From Ruegeria sp. AD91A (GTDB taxonomy: Bacteria; Pseudomonadota; Alphaproteobacteria; Rhodobacterales; Rhodobacteraceae): a stretch of 64,000 bases of DNA. Below, piece after piece: positions 55,158-64,000 of the stretch; position 1 is the stretch's first letter, and the number at the start of each line of letters is the position of its first letter. The position numbers and the translations under genes are program-made. The stretch is from contig NZ_CP031946.1 of NCBI RefSeq assembly GCF_003443535.1, forward strand, positions 2,855,001 through 2,919,000, written 5' to 3'. Under the pieces are notes generated by a model that worked only from the letters and a program-made list of their open reading frames with translations, was not told the origin of the DNA and made no database searches.

Positions 55158-55907
55158 CTAGCGGCAATAGCCCCACCCTGGGCCTTGCAAGTGGAAATGA
55201 TCCGCGTGCAAGCGATTGAAATCGGGCCCAAGAACCACACGAAACCAACCGCAGGCCTCGCGCCAGATCTGCCGTAAAAAAGCGGCTTCTGGACCGGAGT
55301 CCTGCCAGTTGGACAACAAGGTCAGCGTCCGACCATCAACGGTATCCACACCGACAATATCAATCGAATCCGCGCGGGCATGGCTGCTCCATCCGCTGTT
55401 TTCACCCTGTGCGGTGCGCATAGGACGGCAATTGTAACTGCCGACGTGGCGCAATCGGGAAACGTTGGTCCCAAGCAGATCGCGTGCGGCGGGCTGCACG
55501 ACGTGATGTTCCCACATGGTCAGGCGCAAAGCCGTGGCGCAACTGGTTTCAACATCCTTGATCCCTGATGTCACCAATTTGGTCAGAAGACCCCGACCGA
55601 CTATGCCGCAGTTCTGATCGACAATCAGATCCTCCATCGCCTCGAAACGAACACCTGCGTCTTCCAGAGCAGCCCGGCACTGTACGTCGCTGGCCAGTGC
55701 GCGGTTCAACTGGAACTTTGTGACAGGTGTGACCGGGGCGGTCACTTTCAGATCGCGCAACGGGTTCCAATGTGACGGCACCGACGTTTCGGGATGCGCC
55801 AACACCCACCAGACACCACCGCCCAAAAGGATCACAACTGCCGCCAGCCTGAGAACGAAAGACGCCGCCGAGTACAAATACCGGCGGCGCCCAGATTTCT
55901 GCGTCAT
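55158..55907 (-). CDS. Extensin-like family protein
   Basis: The 249-residue protein has one membrane helix (SAASFVLRLAAVVILLGGGVW) and the extensin-like C-terminal domain. The zinc-peptidase-like motifs SSHARADSID near 175 and LHADHFHLQGPG near 230 resemble those of M15 D-Ala-D-Ala carboxypeptidases. A cell-wall role in the periplasm is likely. The start at 55907 (MTQKSGRRR) is preferred to the 20-residue longer frame. Confidence 0.85.
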   Translation of the reverse strand: MTQKSGRRRYLYSAASFVLRLAAVVILLGGGVWWVLAHPETSVPSHWNPLRDLKVTAPVTPVTKFQLNRALASDVQCRAALEDAGVRFEAMEDLIVDQNCGIVGRGLLTKLVTSGIKDVETSCATALRLTMWEHHVVQPAARDLLGTNVSRLRHVGSYNCRPMRTAQGENSGWSSHARADSIDIVGVDTVDGRTLTLLSNWQDSGPEAAFLRQIWREACGWFRVVLGPDFNRLHADHFHLQGPGWGYCR

Positions 55908-55920
55908 ACCAAGACAGCGA

Positions 55921-57309
55921 TCAGTAGCGGTAATGCTCCGGTTTGTACGGACCTTCCGGTTTGACACCGATATAAGCAGCCTGATCCGCGTCCATCTGGG
56001 TCAGCTTCACGCCGATTCGATCCAGATGCAGGCGGGCCACTTTCTCATCCAGATGTTTGGGCAGGATGTAGACCTTGTTCTCGTACTGGTCACCCTTGGT
56101 GAACAGTTCGATCTGTGCCAGAACCTGGTTGGTGAACGAGGCCGACATTACAAAGGATGGGTGCCCGGTGGCGTTGCCAAGGTTCAGCAGACGGCCTTCG
56201 GACAGCAGAATGATGCGGTTGCCCGAGGGCATCTCGATCATGTCCACCTGCTCCTTGATATTGGTCCATTTGTGGTTTTTCAGGCTGGCCACCTGAATTT
56301 CGTTGTCGAAATGGCCGATGTTGCCAACAATCGCCATGTCCTTCATCGCGCGCATATGCTCGATGCGGATCACGTCCTTGTTGCCGGTGGTTGTGATGAA
56401 GATGTCCGCGCTGGCGACTTCGTCTTCCAGCAGGGTCACTTCAAACCCGTCCATCGCAGCCTGCAGAGCACAGATCGGGTCAACTTCGGTGACTTTCACA
56501 CGGGCTCCCGCGCCGCACAACGACGCCGCCGAGCCTTTGCCCACGTCACCGTAACCGCAGACCACGGCAACCTTGCCAGCCATCATCGTGTCGGTAGCGC
56601 GACGGATACCGTCGACCAGCGATTCCTTGCAGCCGTATTTGTTGTCGAATTTCGACTTGGTGACGCTGTCATTCACGTTGATCGCCGGGAACGGCAGTTG
56701 ACCTTCCTTAACCAGCTGATACAGGCGGTTCACACCGGTGGTGGTTTCCTCGGACACGCCATGGATCTGGTCACGCATCTTTGTGAACCATCCGGGGCTT
56801 GCCGCCATACGCTTGGCGATCTGCTTTTTGATCACCTCTTCCTCTTCCGAACCCGGAACAGGGATGATGTCTTCACCCGCTTCGGCACGAGCGCCGAGCA
56901 GGATGTAAAGCGTTGCGTCACCGCCATCGTCCAGGATCATGTTCGGGCCGTCTTCGAACAGGAAGGACTTGTCCAGATAATCCCAATGCTCTTCCAGTGT
57001 CTGGCCCTTGATCGCAAAAACGGGAATACCAGCTTCGGCAATCGCGGCCGCCGCGTGGTCCTGGGTCGAGAAGATGTTGCACGACGCCCAGCGCACATCC
57101 GCGCCCAGCGCCACCAGTGTTTCGATCAGAACGCCCGTCTGGATGGTCATGTGCAGTGAACCTACGATGCGGGCACCCGCCAGAGGTTTGCTTTCGCCGT
57201 ATTCCGTGCGCAGGGACATCAGGCCCGGCATCTCGGTTTCGGCAATATCCAGCTCTTTGCGGCCAAAGCCAGCCAATGAAATGTCTTTAACGATATAGTC
57301 CCTGGCCAT
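55921..57309 (-). CDS. ahcY: Adenosylhomocysteinase
   Basis: The 462-residue protein is SAH hydrolase: [17 protein letters not shown] at the start, [17 protein letters not shown] near 82, the [16 protein letters not shown] loop near 255 and the end [13 protein letters not shown]. It hydrolyses SAH to adenosine and homocysteine and keeps methylation going. The start at 57309 matches the family; the reading frame opens 64 codons upstream without homology. A leader with two nested palindromes precedes it. In Rhodobacter relatives ahcY lies near reg genes, as it does here. Confidence 0.95.
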   Translation of the reverse strand: MARDYIVKDISLAGFGRKELDIAETEMPGLMSLRTEYGESKPLAGARIVGSLHMTIQTGVLIETLVALGADVRWASCNIFSTQDHAAAAIAEAGIPVFAIKGQTLEEHWDYLDKSFLFEDGPNMILDDGGDATLYILLGARAEAGEDIIPVPGSEEEEVIKKQIAKRMAASPGWFTKMRDQIHGVSEETTTGVNRLYQLVKEGQLPFPAINVNDSVTKSKFDNKYGCKESLVDGIRRATDTMMAGKVAVVCGYGDVGKGSAASLCGAGARVKVTEVDPICALQAAMDGFEVTLLEDEVASADIFITTTGNKDVIRIEHMRAMKDMAIVGNIGHFDNEIQVASLKNHKWTNIKEQVDMIEMPSGNRIILLSEGRLLNLGNATGHPSFVMSASFTNQVLAQIELFTKGDQYENKVYILPKHLDEKVARLHLDRIGVKLTQMDADQAAYIGVKPEGPYKPEHYRY

Positions 57310-57332
57310 CAGGTGCTCCATTTTCCGGTAAT

Positions 57333-57391
57333 TCACAGTCCTGGCTGCCCCTAGCATTCCTTGGGGCAGGTGGCAACTTTGAAGACTGTGA
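57333..57391 (-). promoter_or_regulatory. Structured leader of ahcY
   Basis: An outer 8-bp repeat (TCACAGTC at 57333-57340, GACTGTGA at 57384-57391) encloses a perfect 7-bp repeat (CTGCCCC at 57345-57351, GGGGCAG at 57363-57369). It ends 23 bases upstream of the start codon. I see no match to the known SAH riboswitch core; the last part reads ATGGAGC before the start. Confidence 0.4.
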
Positions 57392-57412
57392 TCGGAAACG
57401 TTATGGCCAATA

Positions 57413-57727
57413 TTAGCTTGGTGTGCCTTCAATTTCGATCTTCGGTATCGCTTCAAAAAAATCTGTGCCAACGGCAACAATACAACTGATACCGTTCGCA
57501 TTGGTTACCAAAACGGTATAACTTCCCGTTTCCTTCGAGGTCCAAACCTCCATCACCGATTGTGCGCCACGTGTTTTTTGCAGACCGCCAAAGGCTAATT
57601 CCTCGGCATAGTTTTCCTGCAATTTGGATATGATGTCATTCCGTGCCGCACAATTCTGGGCAAAGGCAGGCGGCGCGGTGGCGGCCATTCCGAAGGTCAG
57701 TGCGATTGCGAACAAACGTTTGAACAT
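57413..57727 (-). CDS. Small exported protein of unknown function
   Basis: The 104-residue product has a signal peptide ([19 protein letters not shown], cleavage about 23) and a mature part with two Cys (NCAARND and ISCIVAVG) that may form a disulfide. The tail ends KIEIEGTPS. Periplasmic. A GGAG site precedes the start. It lies 103 bases upstream of ahcY and may be transcribed separately. Confidence 0.75.
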   Translation of the reverse strand: MFKRLFAIALTFGMAATAPPAFAQNCAARNDIISKLQENYAEELAFGGLQKTRGAQSVMEVWTSKETGSYTVLVTNANGISCIVAVGTDFFEAIPKIEIEGTPS

Positions 57728-57933
57728 AGGATGCTCCTTTCGATACGTGTTTCAGTTCGAGAGGGGCACACTGGGAGGAGAATGCACCCCCCTCAGTCCT
57801 TAATGTCGGGATCCTACCGCGCCGTTTCAAAGCACGAACGCTCAAGAAAATGTTGGCAGCATGTGATTCAGACAGGTACATCATACCATAAAAACGCGAA
57901 TTGAACGTGACCCAATTCACAAGGCATGGCAGA

Positions 57934-58527
57934 ATGGCAACACAACCCAGAGCGTGGCAAAGGATGCTGTCGGGTCGCAGACTGGACCTGCTGGACCCGA
58001 CACCGGTGGATATCGAGATTGAGGATATCGCGCATGGTCTTGCCTTTGTCGCTCGCTGGAACGGTCAGACAAACGGCGATTTCGCCTATTCCGTGGCTGA
58101 ACACTCCCTATTGGTTGAAGAGATTTTTGGTCGCGTTGCCCCCAAGGCCTCGGTGAAGTGGCGATTGGCCGCCTTGTTACATGACGCGCCCGAATATGTG
58201 ATCGGCGATATGATTTCCCCTGTGAAGTCCGCCGTTGGTCCGGACTACGGCGCGCTGGATGACCGCCTGGCGGCGGCGATCCACATCCGGTTCGGCCTTC
58301 CTGCGCAGGTGCCGAAAACGGTGAAGCGCCAGATCAAGAAGGCCGACAAGATCAGTGCCTGGATGGAGGCCACACAAATCGCTGGGTTTTCCGAGGCCGA
58401 AGCCACAAAATTCTTTGGCCGCCCTGACAGGGAGGTCATGGCAGGTCTACAGATCAGGTTGCGCCCTCCGGTCGAGGTGCGGCACGCCTATACAACACGA
58501 CACGCAGAGCTGATCGCACAGGTCTAA
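57934..58527 (+). CDS. HD domain phosphohydrolase (YfbR-like)
   Basis: The 197-residue protein has the HD motif: FAYSVAEHSLLVEEIF near 48 and WRLAALLHDAPEYVIGDM near 82, together giving the H...HD...D set. It resembles YfbR-like 5'-nucleotidases. The start at 57934 follows a weak AAGG; a longer TTG start is possible. Cytosolic. Confidence 0.84.
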   Translation: MATQPRAWQRMLSGRRLDLLDPTPVDIEIEDIAHGLAFVARWNGQTNGDFAYSVAEHSLLVEEIFGRVAPKASVKWRLAALLHDAPEYVIGDMISPVKSAVGPDYGALDDRLAAAIHIRFGLPAQVPKTVKRQIKKADKISAWMEATQIAGFSEAEATKFFGRPDREVMAGLQIRLRPPVEVRHAYTTRHAELIAQV

Positions 58528-58577
58528 AGGGCGGTTTCAGCATGAGTTGAGTGGTTAAAGGAGATGGTGAATCAGGG

Positions 58578-59291
58578 ATGAAAAAAAGGACCGGGAACCG
58601 AATTTTGCTTGTCGCCAACCTCGTTCTGACTCTTGTACTTGCGGCGGTGTTGGTCAAAACCGGGTATCTTTCGAAGACCGTCCGCAAATTCACCGGCGCG
58701 CATGTCCCGGTCACGGAAACCGATCACTACAAACTCATGGTCTGGCTGCACGAGCGGCCGATATCTCAGGCATTGGCCTCACCGGATATTCAAATCGCTT
58801 TCATCGGTGATTCCATCATCGAAGGGTGGTTGACCAGTAACATCCTACCCAACTCGCTGAACCTTGGGATCAGCCGCGACACCACCCCGGGCCTGATCGC
58901 ACGGGCAAAACCGGAACTGATCGCTCATGTTCCGACATGGTATCTGGGAATCGGGGTCAATGACGCTCTGGCGGCCACACCTCCGGAGGAGATTGCAGGG
59001 TATGTCGCACAGTTGAAGACCATGTTCATGCCCGCCGAAAGGTTGATCTGGCGTGCTGTGTTGCCTGTCACTGATGCAAGCTGGACCGCGGAAATGGAGG
59101 CGTTTCGAACTGCCTTCAACACGGCTGCACTACAAGCCTGTCAGGAAATGGCAAACTGCACATTTCTGACCCCGCCGGACGGGTACGACGAGAACATTGT
59201 CAACTGGACGTCAGACGGGCTGCATCCTAACTCAATCGGATATCGTCAACTGGCGCAGCAGCTCTGCACAGAAGTCTCGTGCTCACCTTAA
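58578..59291 (+). CDS. SGNH/GDSL hydrolase, exported
   Basis: The 237-residue protein has an N-terminal membrane-type segment (ILLVANLVLTLVLAAVLV) and the SGNH fold: FIGDSIIEGW near 74 with the nucleophile Ser, LGISRD with the Gly, GVNDA near 118 with the Asn and DGLHPNSIGYRQL near 217 with the Asp-His pair. It would hydrolyse acyl or acetyl esters outside the cytoplasm. Substrate unknown. It follows the HD gene by 50 bases. Confidence 0.85.
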   Translation: MKKRTGNRILLVANLVLTLVLAAVLVKTGYLSKTVRKFTGAHVPVTETDHYKLMVWLHERPISQALASPDIQIAFIGDSIIEGWLTSNILPNSLNLGISRDTTPGLIARAKPELIAHVPTWYLGIGVNDALAATPPEEIAGYVAQLKTMFMPAERLIWRAVLPVTDASWTAEMEAFRTAFNTAALQACQEMANCTFLTPPDGYDENIVNWTSDGLHPNSIGYRQLAQQLCTEVSCSP

Positions 59292-59367
59292 TACTCCTGC
59301 AAGGAGACACTGTTGCACTACCCGGCGAACTGTCTGAAGCTTGGATAGGGTTTGTGATCTCCCTGTT

Positions 59368-59739
59368 TCAGCCAAAGACGTAAAAGCATAGCTTATTGCC
59401 GTCCGGGTCGCGCACATATGCGCCATAGAATCTGTCGGGGACACGTTGACCGGGTTCGCCTTCGTCCACCGCACCCAGACTGATTGCCTTGTTGTAAAGT
59501 TCCTTGGCCTCATCCTTGGAGTCGGCTGCAAAGGCGACCATGTTGCCATTTCCAACGGCGCAGGCATCACCGTCGTAGGGCTCGCACACCGCAAGCATCG
59601 GCGCGTCGGGTTTGTTGCCAATGAACGCGATCCGGCCTGCGTCTATAACCACTTTCGCACCCTTGTCCGCGAATAGGCTGGTATAGAAGTCCTTAGCGCG
59701 CTCCATGTCCGAAACGCCAACGGTTACATATCCGATCAT
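59368..59739 (-). CDS. VOC (glyoxalase-fold) family protein
   Basis: The 123-residue product begins MIGYVTVGVSDMERAKDFY, the VOC entry strand, with YGAYVRDPDGNKLCFYVFG at the end. It belongs to the glyoxalase/bleomycin-resistance group, whose members have varied chemistry. A start seven codons upstream is possible. It is alone on its strand downstream of regA. Confidence 0.84.
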   Translation of the reverse strand: MIGYVTVGVSDMERAKDFYTSLFADKGAKVVIDAGRIAFIGNKPDAPMLAVCEPYDGDACAVGNGNMVAFAADSKDEAKELYNKAISLGAVDEGEPGQRVPDRFYGAYVRDPDGNKLCFYVFG

Positions 59740-59840
59740 CGAGTGGTCCTGTTCTGACAAAATTTTCCAGATATGCCGAACAATCCCCGAAGGGACCCAA
59801 GGTTACAAGTCACTAAACCGTCATCGAGCACCCCGCCGAC

Positions 59841-60395
59841 TTAACGAGGGCTGCGTTTCGCCAGTATCCGCTGCAACGTTCGCCGATGCATATTCAACCG
59901 CCGCGCGGTTTCGGAGACATTCCGGTCACACAGCTCATAAACGCGCTGGATATGTTCCCAGCGCACACGGTCCGCGCTCATGGGGTTTTCAGGCGGCGGG
60001 GGCAGTTCGTCGCCCTTCGCAAGCAGCGCGTTCGTGATATCGGTCGCGTCCGCAGGCTTTGACAGATAGTCGGTCGCGCCGATCTTGACCGCCGCCACGG
60101 CAGTGGCGATGGCGCCATATCCGGTCAGAACTACAACACGGCTGTCGGGACGTTTTTCCCGCAGTACTTCGACTACGTCCAAACCGTTGCCATCCTCAAG
60201 TCTCAAATCAACAACAGCATAAGCCGGAGGACGGGCGGTGGAAATTGCGCGGCCAGCGGCGACGGATCCCGCGGTTTCAACTTCGAAGCCGCGCTTTTCC
60301 ATGGCCTTGGCCAAACGTCTCAGAAACGGCTCGTCATCATCAACCAAAAGCAGGGATTTATCAGGGCCGATGTCAAGCTGAGAAGTATCTGCCAT
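59841..60395 (-). CDS. regA: Redox response regulator RegA/PrrA/ActR
   Basis: The 184-residue protein is a receiver with LLLVDDDEPFLRRLAK at residue 15 and the phospho-acceptor Asp63 (VVDLRLEDG), then a short Pro-rich linker (ELPPPPENP) and the Fis-type helix-turn-helix NVSETARRLNMHRRTLQRIL. This exact layout is the RegA/PrrA family that controls photosynthesis, respiration and carbon/nitrogen pathways in response to redox. It lies downstream of senC on the minus strand; its partner regB is divergent. Confidence 0.95.
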   Translation of the reverse strand: MADTSQLDIGPDKSLLLVDDDEPFLRRLAKAMEKRGFEVETAGSVAAGRAISTARPPAYAVVDLRLEDGNGLDVVEVLREKRPDSRVVVLTGYGAIATAVAAVKIGATDYLSKPADATDITNALLAKGDELPPPPENPMSADRVRWEHIQRVYELCDRNVSETARRLNMHRRTLQRILAKRSPR

Positions 60396-60475
60396 ATGTT
60401 GGGTCTTTCGCTATTTCATGCTTTTGGCTCGAACATGAGTAATAGCAGCGCGGGAACAAAGGTCAAACAACCTTG

Positions 60476-61105
60476 TTACGACGCGCCCTGATCCAGAAAG
60501 CATTCAACCCTGTCCGCCATCTGTTCGGCCGTGTCCTCGCGCTTGAAAAACTCCAGAAATCCGTCTTCGGGTGTAACCAGATAGGTAAAGGTGGAATGGT
60601 CAACCAGATAGAATTCGTCGCCTTTGTCATGCGCCTTGTAATAGGTCTTGTAGGCCTTGCTGGCTGCCTTGACCTGTTCGGGCGAGCCGGTCAGCGCGAT
60701 CGTCTTTCCACCGAGGTTGAAGGCATAGTCGGCCATCACTTCGGGCGTATCGCGATCCGGGTCAATTGAGATGAACAACGGTGTCACCGACAGTCCGCGC
60801 TCGGCAAGAATATCGACGGCCTCGGCGTTGCGGGACATATCAAACGGGCAAACGTCCGGGCAGAAAGTATATCCGAAATAGACCAGTGTCGGTTCGGTAA
60901 TCACATCTTTGTCCGTGACCGTCTCGCCCTTGCCATTCACCAGTTCAAATGGCCCGCCAATTGCGGCGGAACCCCCGGCGATCTGGCTGGACCGGCATTG
61001 TGCGAACTTGTCATCGGACCCGCCGCCCGACGTCAGAAGCCACATGGCCCCAAGTCCGCTAGCCAGAGCAAGGGTTGCGAGAATTGCGTACAGTAGGCGG
61101 GTCAT
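60476..61105 (-). CDS. senC: SCO1/SenC/PrrC family copper protein
   Basis: The 209-residue protein has a membrane anchor (LLYAILATLALASGLGAMWLL) and the SCO thioredoxin fold with FCPDVCPFDMSR (the CxxxC copper motif) near 80 and the distal His in DHSTFTYLV near 170. It helps assemble the CuA site of cytochrome c oxidase and in Rhodobacter links oxidase activity to RegB. The start at 61105 fits the anchor. It lies between regB and regA in the classic order. Confidence 0.93.
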   Translation of the reverse strand: MTRLLYAILATLALASGLGAMWLLTSGGGSDDKFAQCRSSQIAGGSAAIGGPFELVNGKGETVTDKDVITEPTLVYFGYTFCPDVCPFDMSRNAEAVDILAERGLSVTPLFISIDPDRDTPEVMADYAFNLGGKTIALTGSPEQVKAASKAYKTYYKAHDKGDEFYLVDHSTFTYLVTPEDGFLEFFKREDTAEQMADRVECFLDQGAS

Positions 61106-61195
61106 TTCGATTATCCGGTCGCAAGGGGTTGTTGATCGTTCCGGCCGGGACACCTATCAAGATGACCAGCCGATGCAACAGGACATAAGCGACCG

Positions 61196-62593
61196 ATGGC
61201 AGAATCCAATCAGACTTTTTGGCGCGGCCAGGGACGCAGCAGCTGGATTCGGCTTCGGACCCTGATCCTTTTGCGATGGGTGGCCATCATCGGTCAGCTC
61301 ACTGCAATCACGGTGGCGCAGCGATACTATGACGTGCAGCTGGAACTGGGCCTGTGCTACCTGGCCATCGGAATTTCGGTCATGGGCAACCTGACTGCCA
61401 TTTTGCTGTTTCCGCAAAACAAGCGCCTGACCGAGTTTGAAAACTTCCTGATGGTTCTGTTCGACCTGCTGCAACTGTCAATCCTGCTGTATTTGACAGG
61501 CGGGCTGAACAATCCGTTTGCATTGCTTCTGCTGGGTCCGGTCACGATTTCAGCCAATGTCATGAGCACGCGATCGACCCTAATCGTCGGTGCCGTGGCA
61601 ATCGTTCTGACTACTGTACTGGCAGAATTTCACCTTCCGTTACGGACAAGCCTCGGGCTTGTTCTGGATATCCCGGATATCCTTCTGTTTGGAAACTGGG
61701 CCGCAATCATCATCGCCATTGTCTTCATCGGCGCCTATTCCCACCGGGTCAGTTCCGAAGTCCAATCCATGTCAGAAGCACTAGCCGCCACGCATATGGC
61801 GCTGGCACGCGAACAAAAACTGACCGATCTGGGGGGCGTCGTTGCCGCTGCCGCGCATGAGCTGGGCACACCTTTGGCGACGATAAAACTGACCAGCGCA
61901 GAATTGATCGAAGAACTGGACGATCGCCCGGACCTGAAAGAAGATGCCGCTTTGATTCGCGAGCAGGCAGACCGTTGCCGTGACATTCTGCGCGACATGG
62001 GGCGGGCGGGCAAAGATGATCTGCACCTGCGGCAGGCACCGCTTTCGACAGTGGTGAACGAAGCTGCCGAACCACATGTCGGCCGAGGCAAGGCGGTTCA
62101 TTTTTCCGAAGGCCCGGCGCAGGACGGGGATGTGCAGCAGCCCTCGATCCTGCGAAAACCCGAGATCATTCACGGATTGCGCAACCTGATTCAGAATGCC
62201 GTGGATTTTGCCCGCGCAAATGTCTGGGTCGAGGCCGAATGGACCGACGGCCGGATCACCGTCAGCATCATGGATGACGGGCGGGGATACCCGCCCCACA
62301 TGATCGGACGCATTGGCGATCCCTTTATGCGCCGCCGACGGGTGGAATCCGATCAGAGAACACGCCCGGAATACGAAGGCATGGGCCTGGGATTGTTCAT
62401 CGCCAAAACCCTGCTGGAACGCAGCGGCGCCGAGCTGGAATTCGCAAATGGTTCTGACCCTTACCAGCATCTGACTGACAACCCGGATCGGCGTGGGGCC
62501 ATCGTCAAGGTGACTTGGCCTCGCAAATTGATTGACGCCCAAAAAGGCGACACGCCCGTCCCTTCCGGTTCCAACACGCGCTTTCAGGTGTGA
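61196..62593 (+). CDS. regB: Redox sensor histidine kinase RegB/PrrB
   Basis: The 465-residue protein has six membrane helices in residues about 25-180 with the quinone-linked loop GGLNNPFALLLLGP near 102, the H-box AAHELGTPLATIKL with His221 and the redox-active Cys261 in REQADRCRDIL. The C-terminal ATPase part has DDGRGYPPHMIGRIGDPF and GMGLGLFIAKTLLERSG. It phosphorylates RegA according to quinone and redox state. It is divergent from senC with a 90-base shared promoter region. Confidence 0.96.
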   Translation: MAESNQTFWRGQGRSSWIRLRTLILLRWVAIIGQLTAITVAQRYYDVQLELGLCYLAIGISVMGNLTAILLFPQNKRLTEFENFLMVLFDLLQLSILLYLTGGLNNPFALLLLGPVTISANVMSTRSTLIVGAVAIVLTTVLAEFHLPLRTSLGLVLDIPDILLFGNWAAIIIAIVFIGAYSHRVSSEVQSMSEALAATHMALAREQKLTDLGGVVAAAAHELGTPLATIKLTSAELIEELDDRPDLKEDAALIREQADRCRDILRDMGRAGKDDLHLRQAPLSTVVNEAAEPHVGRGKAVHFSEGPAQDGDVQQPSILRKPEIIHGLRNLIQNAVDFARANVWVEAEWTDGRITVSIMDDGRGYPPHMIGRIGDPFMRRRRVESDQRTRPEYEGMGLGLFIAKTLLERSGAELEFANGSDPYQHLTDNPDRRGAIVKVTWPRKLIDAQKGDTPVPSGSNTRFQV

Positions 62594-62659
62594 GTTAAGA
62601 GACCGTTAACCAATAGCGCGCATAGTCAGCCCGGGTTTTGTTCAGGCTTGGGGGATTTG

Positions 62660-64000
62660 ATGGCCGATTGGATCATTCTGGCCACAATCAGTCTTGTTTC
62701 GTGCTGTTTCGCCGTTCTGTGGCTGCTGCCGCGCCGGGCACAGCGCGACAAATCTTTTGGTTTATTTTCAAATACATCTCTGTTTGACGCCGTATTTCTT
62801 TTTGATGGTGACCAACTGATCAGCCATTCTGATTTCGCGCTGGCCGGGTTAGAACATGTTGGAAACTGGCAGGACTTGCGGCGCCTGTTGCAAAGGGATT
62901 TCCCCACTTTCCCCGAAACTCCTGACAAAGTGCGCGATCGGGGCAATCTTGTGGTATCTGCCATTGACTGCACGATCGAACGAGAAGTCGTGTGTGAGTG
63001 GATTGAAGGTGTCGTCCGCGTTCGACTTTGCGAAAGCGCAAAGGCCCCCTCAGCAGGATCGGCCACCCCAAGTGAACCGACCCGTCTGGCAATGGATCTG
63101 GCCCCTTATCCGGTATGGTTGGTCGGCAACGACAATCGGGTGCAGTGGTGCAATGCCGCCTATGTCACACTTGTTCAAAAGGCACGTGATCAGGACGCTG
63201 ATCTGACTGCGCCGCTTTTTGCAAGCCCGGAGGATGCGGCAAGACCTACCGGAAAAAAGCGCGTGTCGGTGGATGTGGCGGACACTGATCGCAAGCTTTG
63301 GTTCGATTTGACTCGGATCGAACACGAGAACAGTCATCTGTGTTACGCTGTTGACGTCAACGCGATTGTCGAGGCGGAAACCGCCCAGCGCAAATTCGTG
63401 CAGACCATGACCAAGACCTTTGCCCAATTGTCCATTGGTCTCGCCATTTTTGACCGCAATCGGCAACTGGCCCTGTTCAACCCGGCCCTGATCGACCTGA
63501 CCACATTGCCGCCTGATTTCCTCAGTTGCCGCCCCAGCCTCAGCAGTTTTTTCGACCGTTTGCGGGATCAACACATGATGCCGGAGCCCAAAAACTACCG
63601 CAGCTGGCGCCGTCAGATGAACGACCTTCTCGAAGCAGCAGAAGATGGAAACTATCACGAGACGTGGTCGCTGCCATCCGGGTCGGTCTATTCCGTCAGC
63701 GGGCGCCCTCACCCGGATGGTGCAGTGGCCTTTCTGTTCGAGGATATCACCGCGGAAATCACACTGACGCGGCGTTTTCGATCGGAAATGGATCTGATGC
63801 AGTCCATTCTGGACAAACTGGCGGACGCAATTGCTGTCTTTGCAGATGACGGCACGCTGGCCTTTACCAACTATGCGTATCAGAAGCTGTGGGGAGACGC
63901 GCAAGAGATCGGCTTCCAAAGCGAAACGGTCACCGATGTCACGCGACGCTGGCAAGACCTCTGTGTCGCGACGCCGGTTTTGGGTGAGGTCCGGGATTTT
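62660..64000 (+). CDS. PAS-domain protein, partial at the window end
   Basis: The frame is open for 447 codons from the ATG at 62660 to the last base, with no stop. An N-terminal membrane helix (WIILATISLVSCCFAVLWLL) is followed by a cytosolic part with at least two PAS-like domains (LDLAPYPVWLVGNDNRVQWCN near 145; LSIGLAIFDRNRQLALFN near 260; the third begins SILDKLADAIAVFADDG near 396). Relatives in Rhodobacteraceae with this start lie directly after regB and are large sensor proteins. The catalytic end, if any, is not in the window. Confidence 0.85.
   Translation, partial: MADWIILATISLVSCCFAVLWLLPRRAQRDKSFGLFSNTSLFDAVFLFDGDQLISHSDFALAGLEHVGNWQDLRRLLQRDFPTFPETPDKVRDRGNLVVSAIDCTIEREVVCEWIEGVVRVRLCESAKAPSAGSATPSEPTRLAMDLAPYPVWLVGNDNRVQWCNAAYVTLVQKARDQDADLTAPLFASPEDAARPTGKKRVSVDVADTDRKLWFDLTRIEHENSHLCYAVDVNAIVEAETAQRKFVQTMTKTFAQLSIGLAIFDRNRQLALFNPALIDLTTLPPDFLSCRPSLSSFFDRLRDQHMMPEPKNYRSWRRQMNDLLEAAEDGNYHETWSLPSGSVYSVSGRPHPDGAVAFLFEDITAEITLTRRFRSEMDLMQSILDKLADAIAVFADDGTLAFTNYAYQKLWGDAQEIGFQSETVTDVTRRWQDLCVATPVLGEVRDF

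Noticed and set aside
55720-57159. 479-codon plus-strand frame opposite ahcY
   Set aside because: Antisense shadow of a highly biased gene; no domain.
57333-57391. Known SAH or SAM/SAH riboswitch upstream of ahcY
   Set aside because: The palindromes are real, but I cannot align the conserved core of either class, so I list it only as a structured leader.

Overview
The window reads as a stretch of an alphaproteobacterial chromosome of the Roseobacter group (Rhodobacteraceae, something near Ruegeria or Phaeobacter). The evidence is coding style and gene content: a RegB/RegA/SenC redox regulon locus with regB divergent from senC-regA and ahcY nearby, a hemD - mitofilin-like - hemY cluster divergent from tsaD-gpsA, a Hint-domain secreted protein, and a BCCT-like carrier. 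The genus is an inference; the sequence alone does not prove it.

Left core block (about 0.5-28.6 kb). It holds metabolic and maintenance genes: a GMC oxidoreductase, an SDR protein, a methyltransferase, a class II aldolase divergent from a LysR regulator, a purine pair (adenine deaminase and AMP nucleosidase, overlapping by 4 nt), an HU protein with a clear terminator, a CHAP-domain lipoprotein candidate, a short BCCT-like transporter, a DMT exporter, glutathione peroxidase, msrB-msrA, a lone HyuA-type protein, queG, a glutathione S-transferase, mtgA, a Hint protein, glutamate synthase (gltD - GFA-family gene - gltB as one minus-strand run), uppP and an NDUFA9-like protein, ending at a tRNA-Leu(CAG).

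Accessory block (about 28.8-46.5 kb). Directly after the tRNA the sequence becomes patchy. It begins with a zinc-ribbon protein whose upstream region carries a GTTC-N7-GTTC box like the alphaproteobacterial LexA site. Then comes an array of seven minus-strand genes for exported proteins (29.9-36.4 kb) that share a leader and upstream region but have unrelated mature parts. An AraC-family regulator that appears frameshifted sits inside the array, with a fragment of a second copy further along. Five of the seven array genes carry the same TTGCGA-type direct repeat at exactly 21-bp spacing upstream. The block continues with a short tyrosine recombinase, a Tat-exported substrate-binding-like protein, a DUF4345/DUF302 pair, an arylsulfatase, a methyltransferase and decayed IS110/IS5 elements. 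It looks like an old, rearranged genomic island.

Right core block (46.5-64 kb). It contains the haem-pathway cluster (hemD, a mitofilin-like protein with 37 copies of a hexanucleotide giving a Glu-Ala tract, and hemY), tsaD-gpsA-YciI-EVE, an unknown membrane-anchored protein, DUF2853, an extensin-like protein, ahcY with a palindromic leader, a small exported protein, an HD phosphohydrolase, an SGNH hydrolase, a glyoxalase-fold protein, regA-senC divergent from regB, and a PAS protein that runs off the end.

Most interesting is the array at 29.9-36.4 kb. Two members (35389-35697 and 36051-36383) share 268 bp with only two mismatches covering the upstream region, signal peptide and first mature residues, and have similar 3' flanks, yet code for entirely different C-terminal halves. 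One member carries an N-terminally shortened autotransporter-type barrel behind the same leader.
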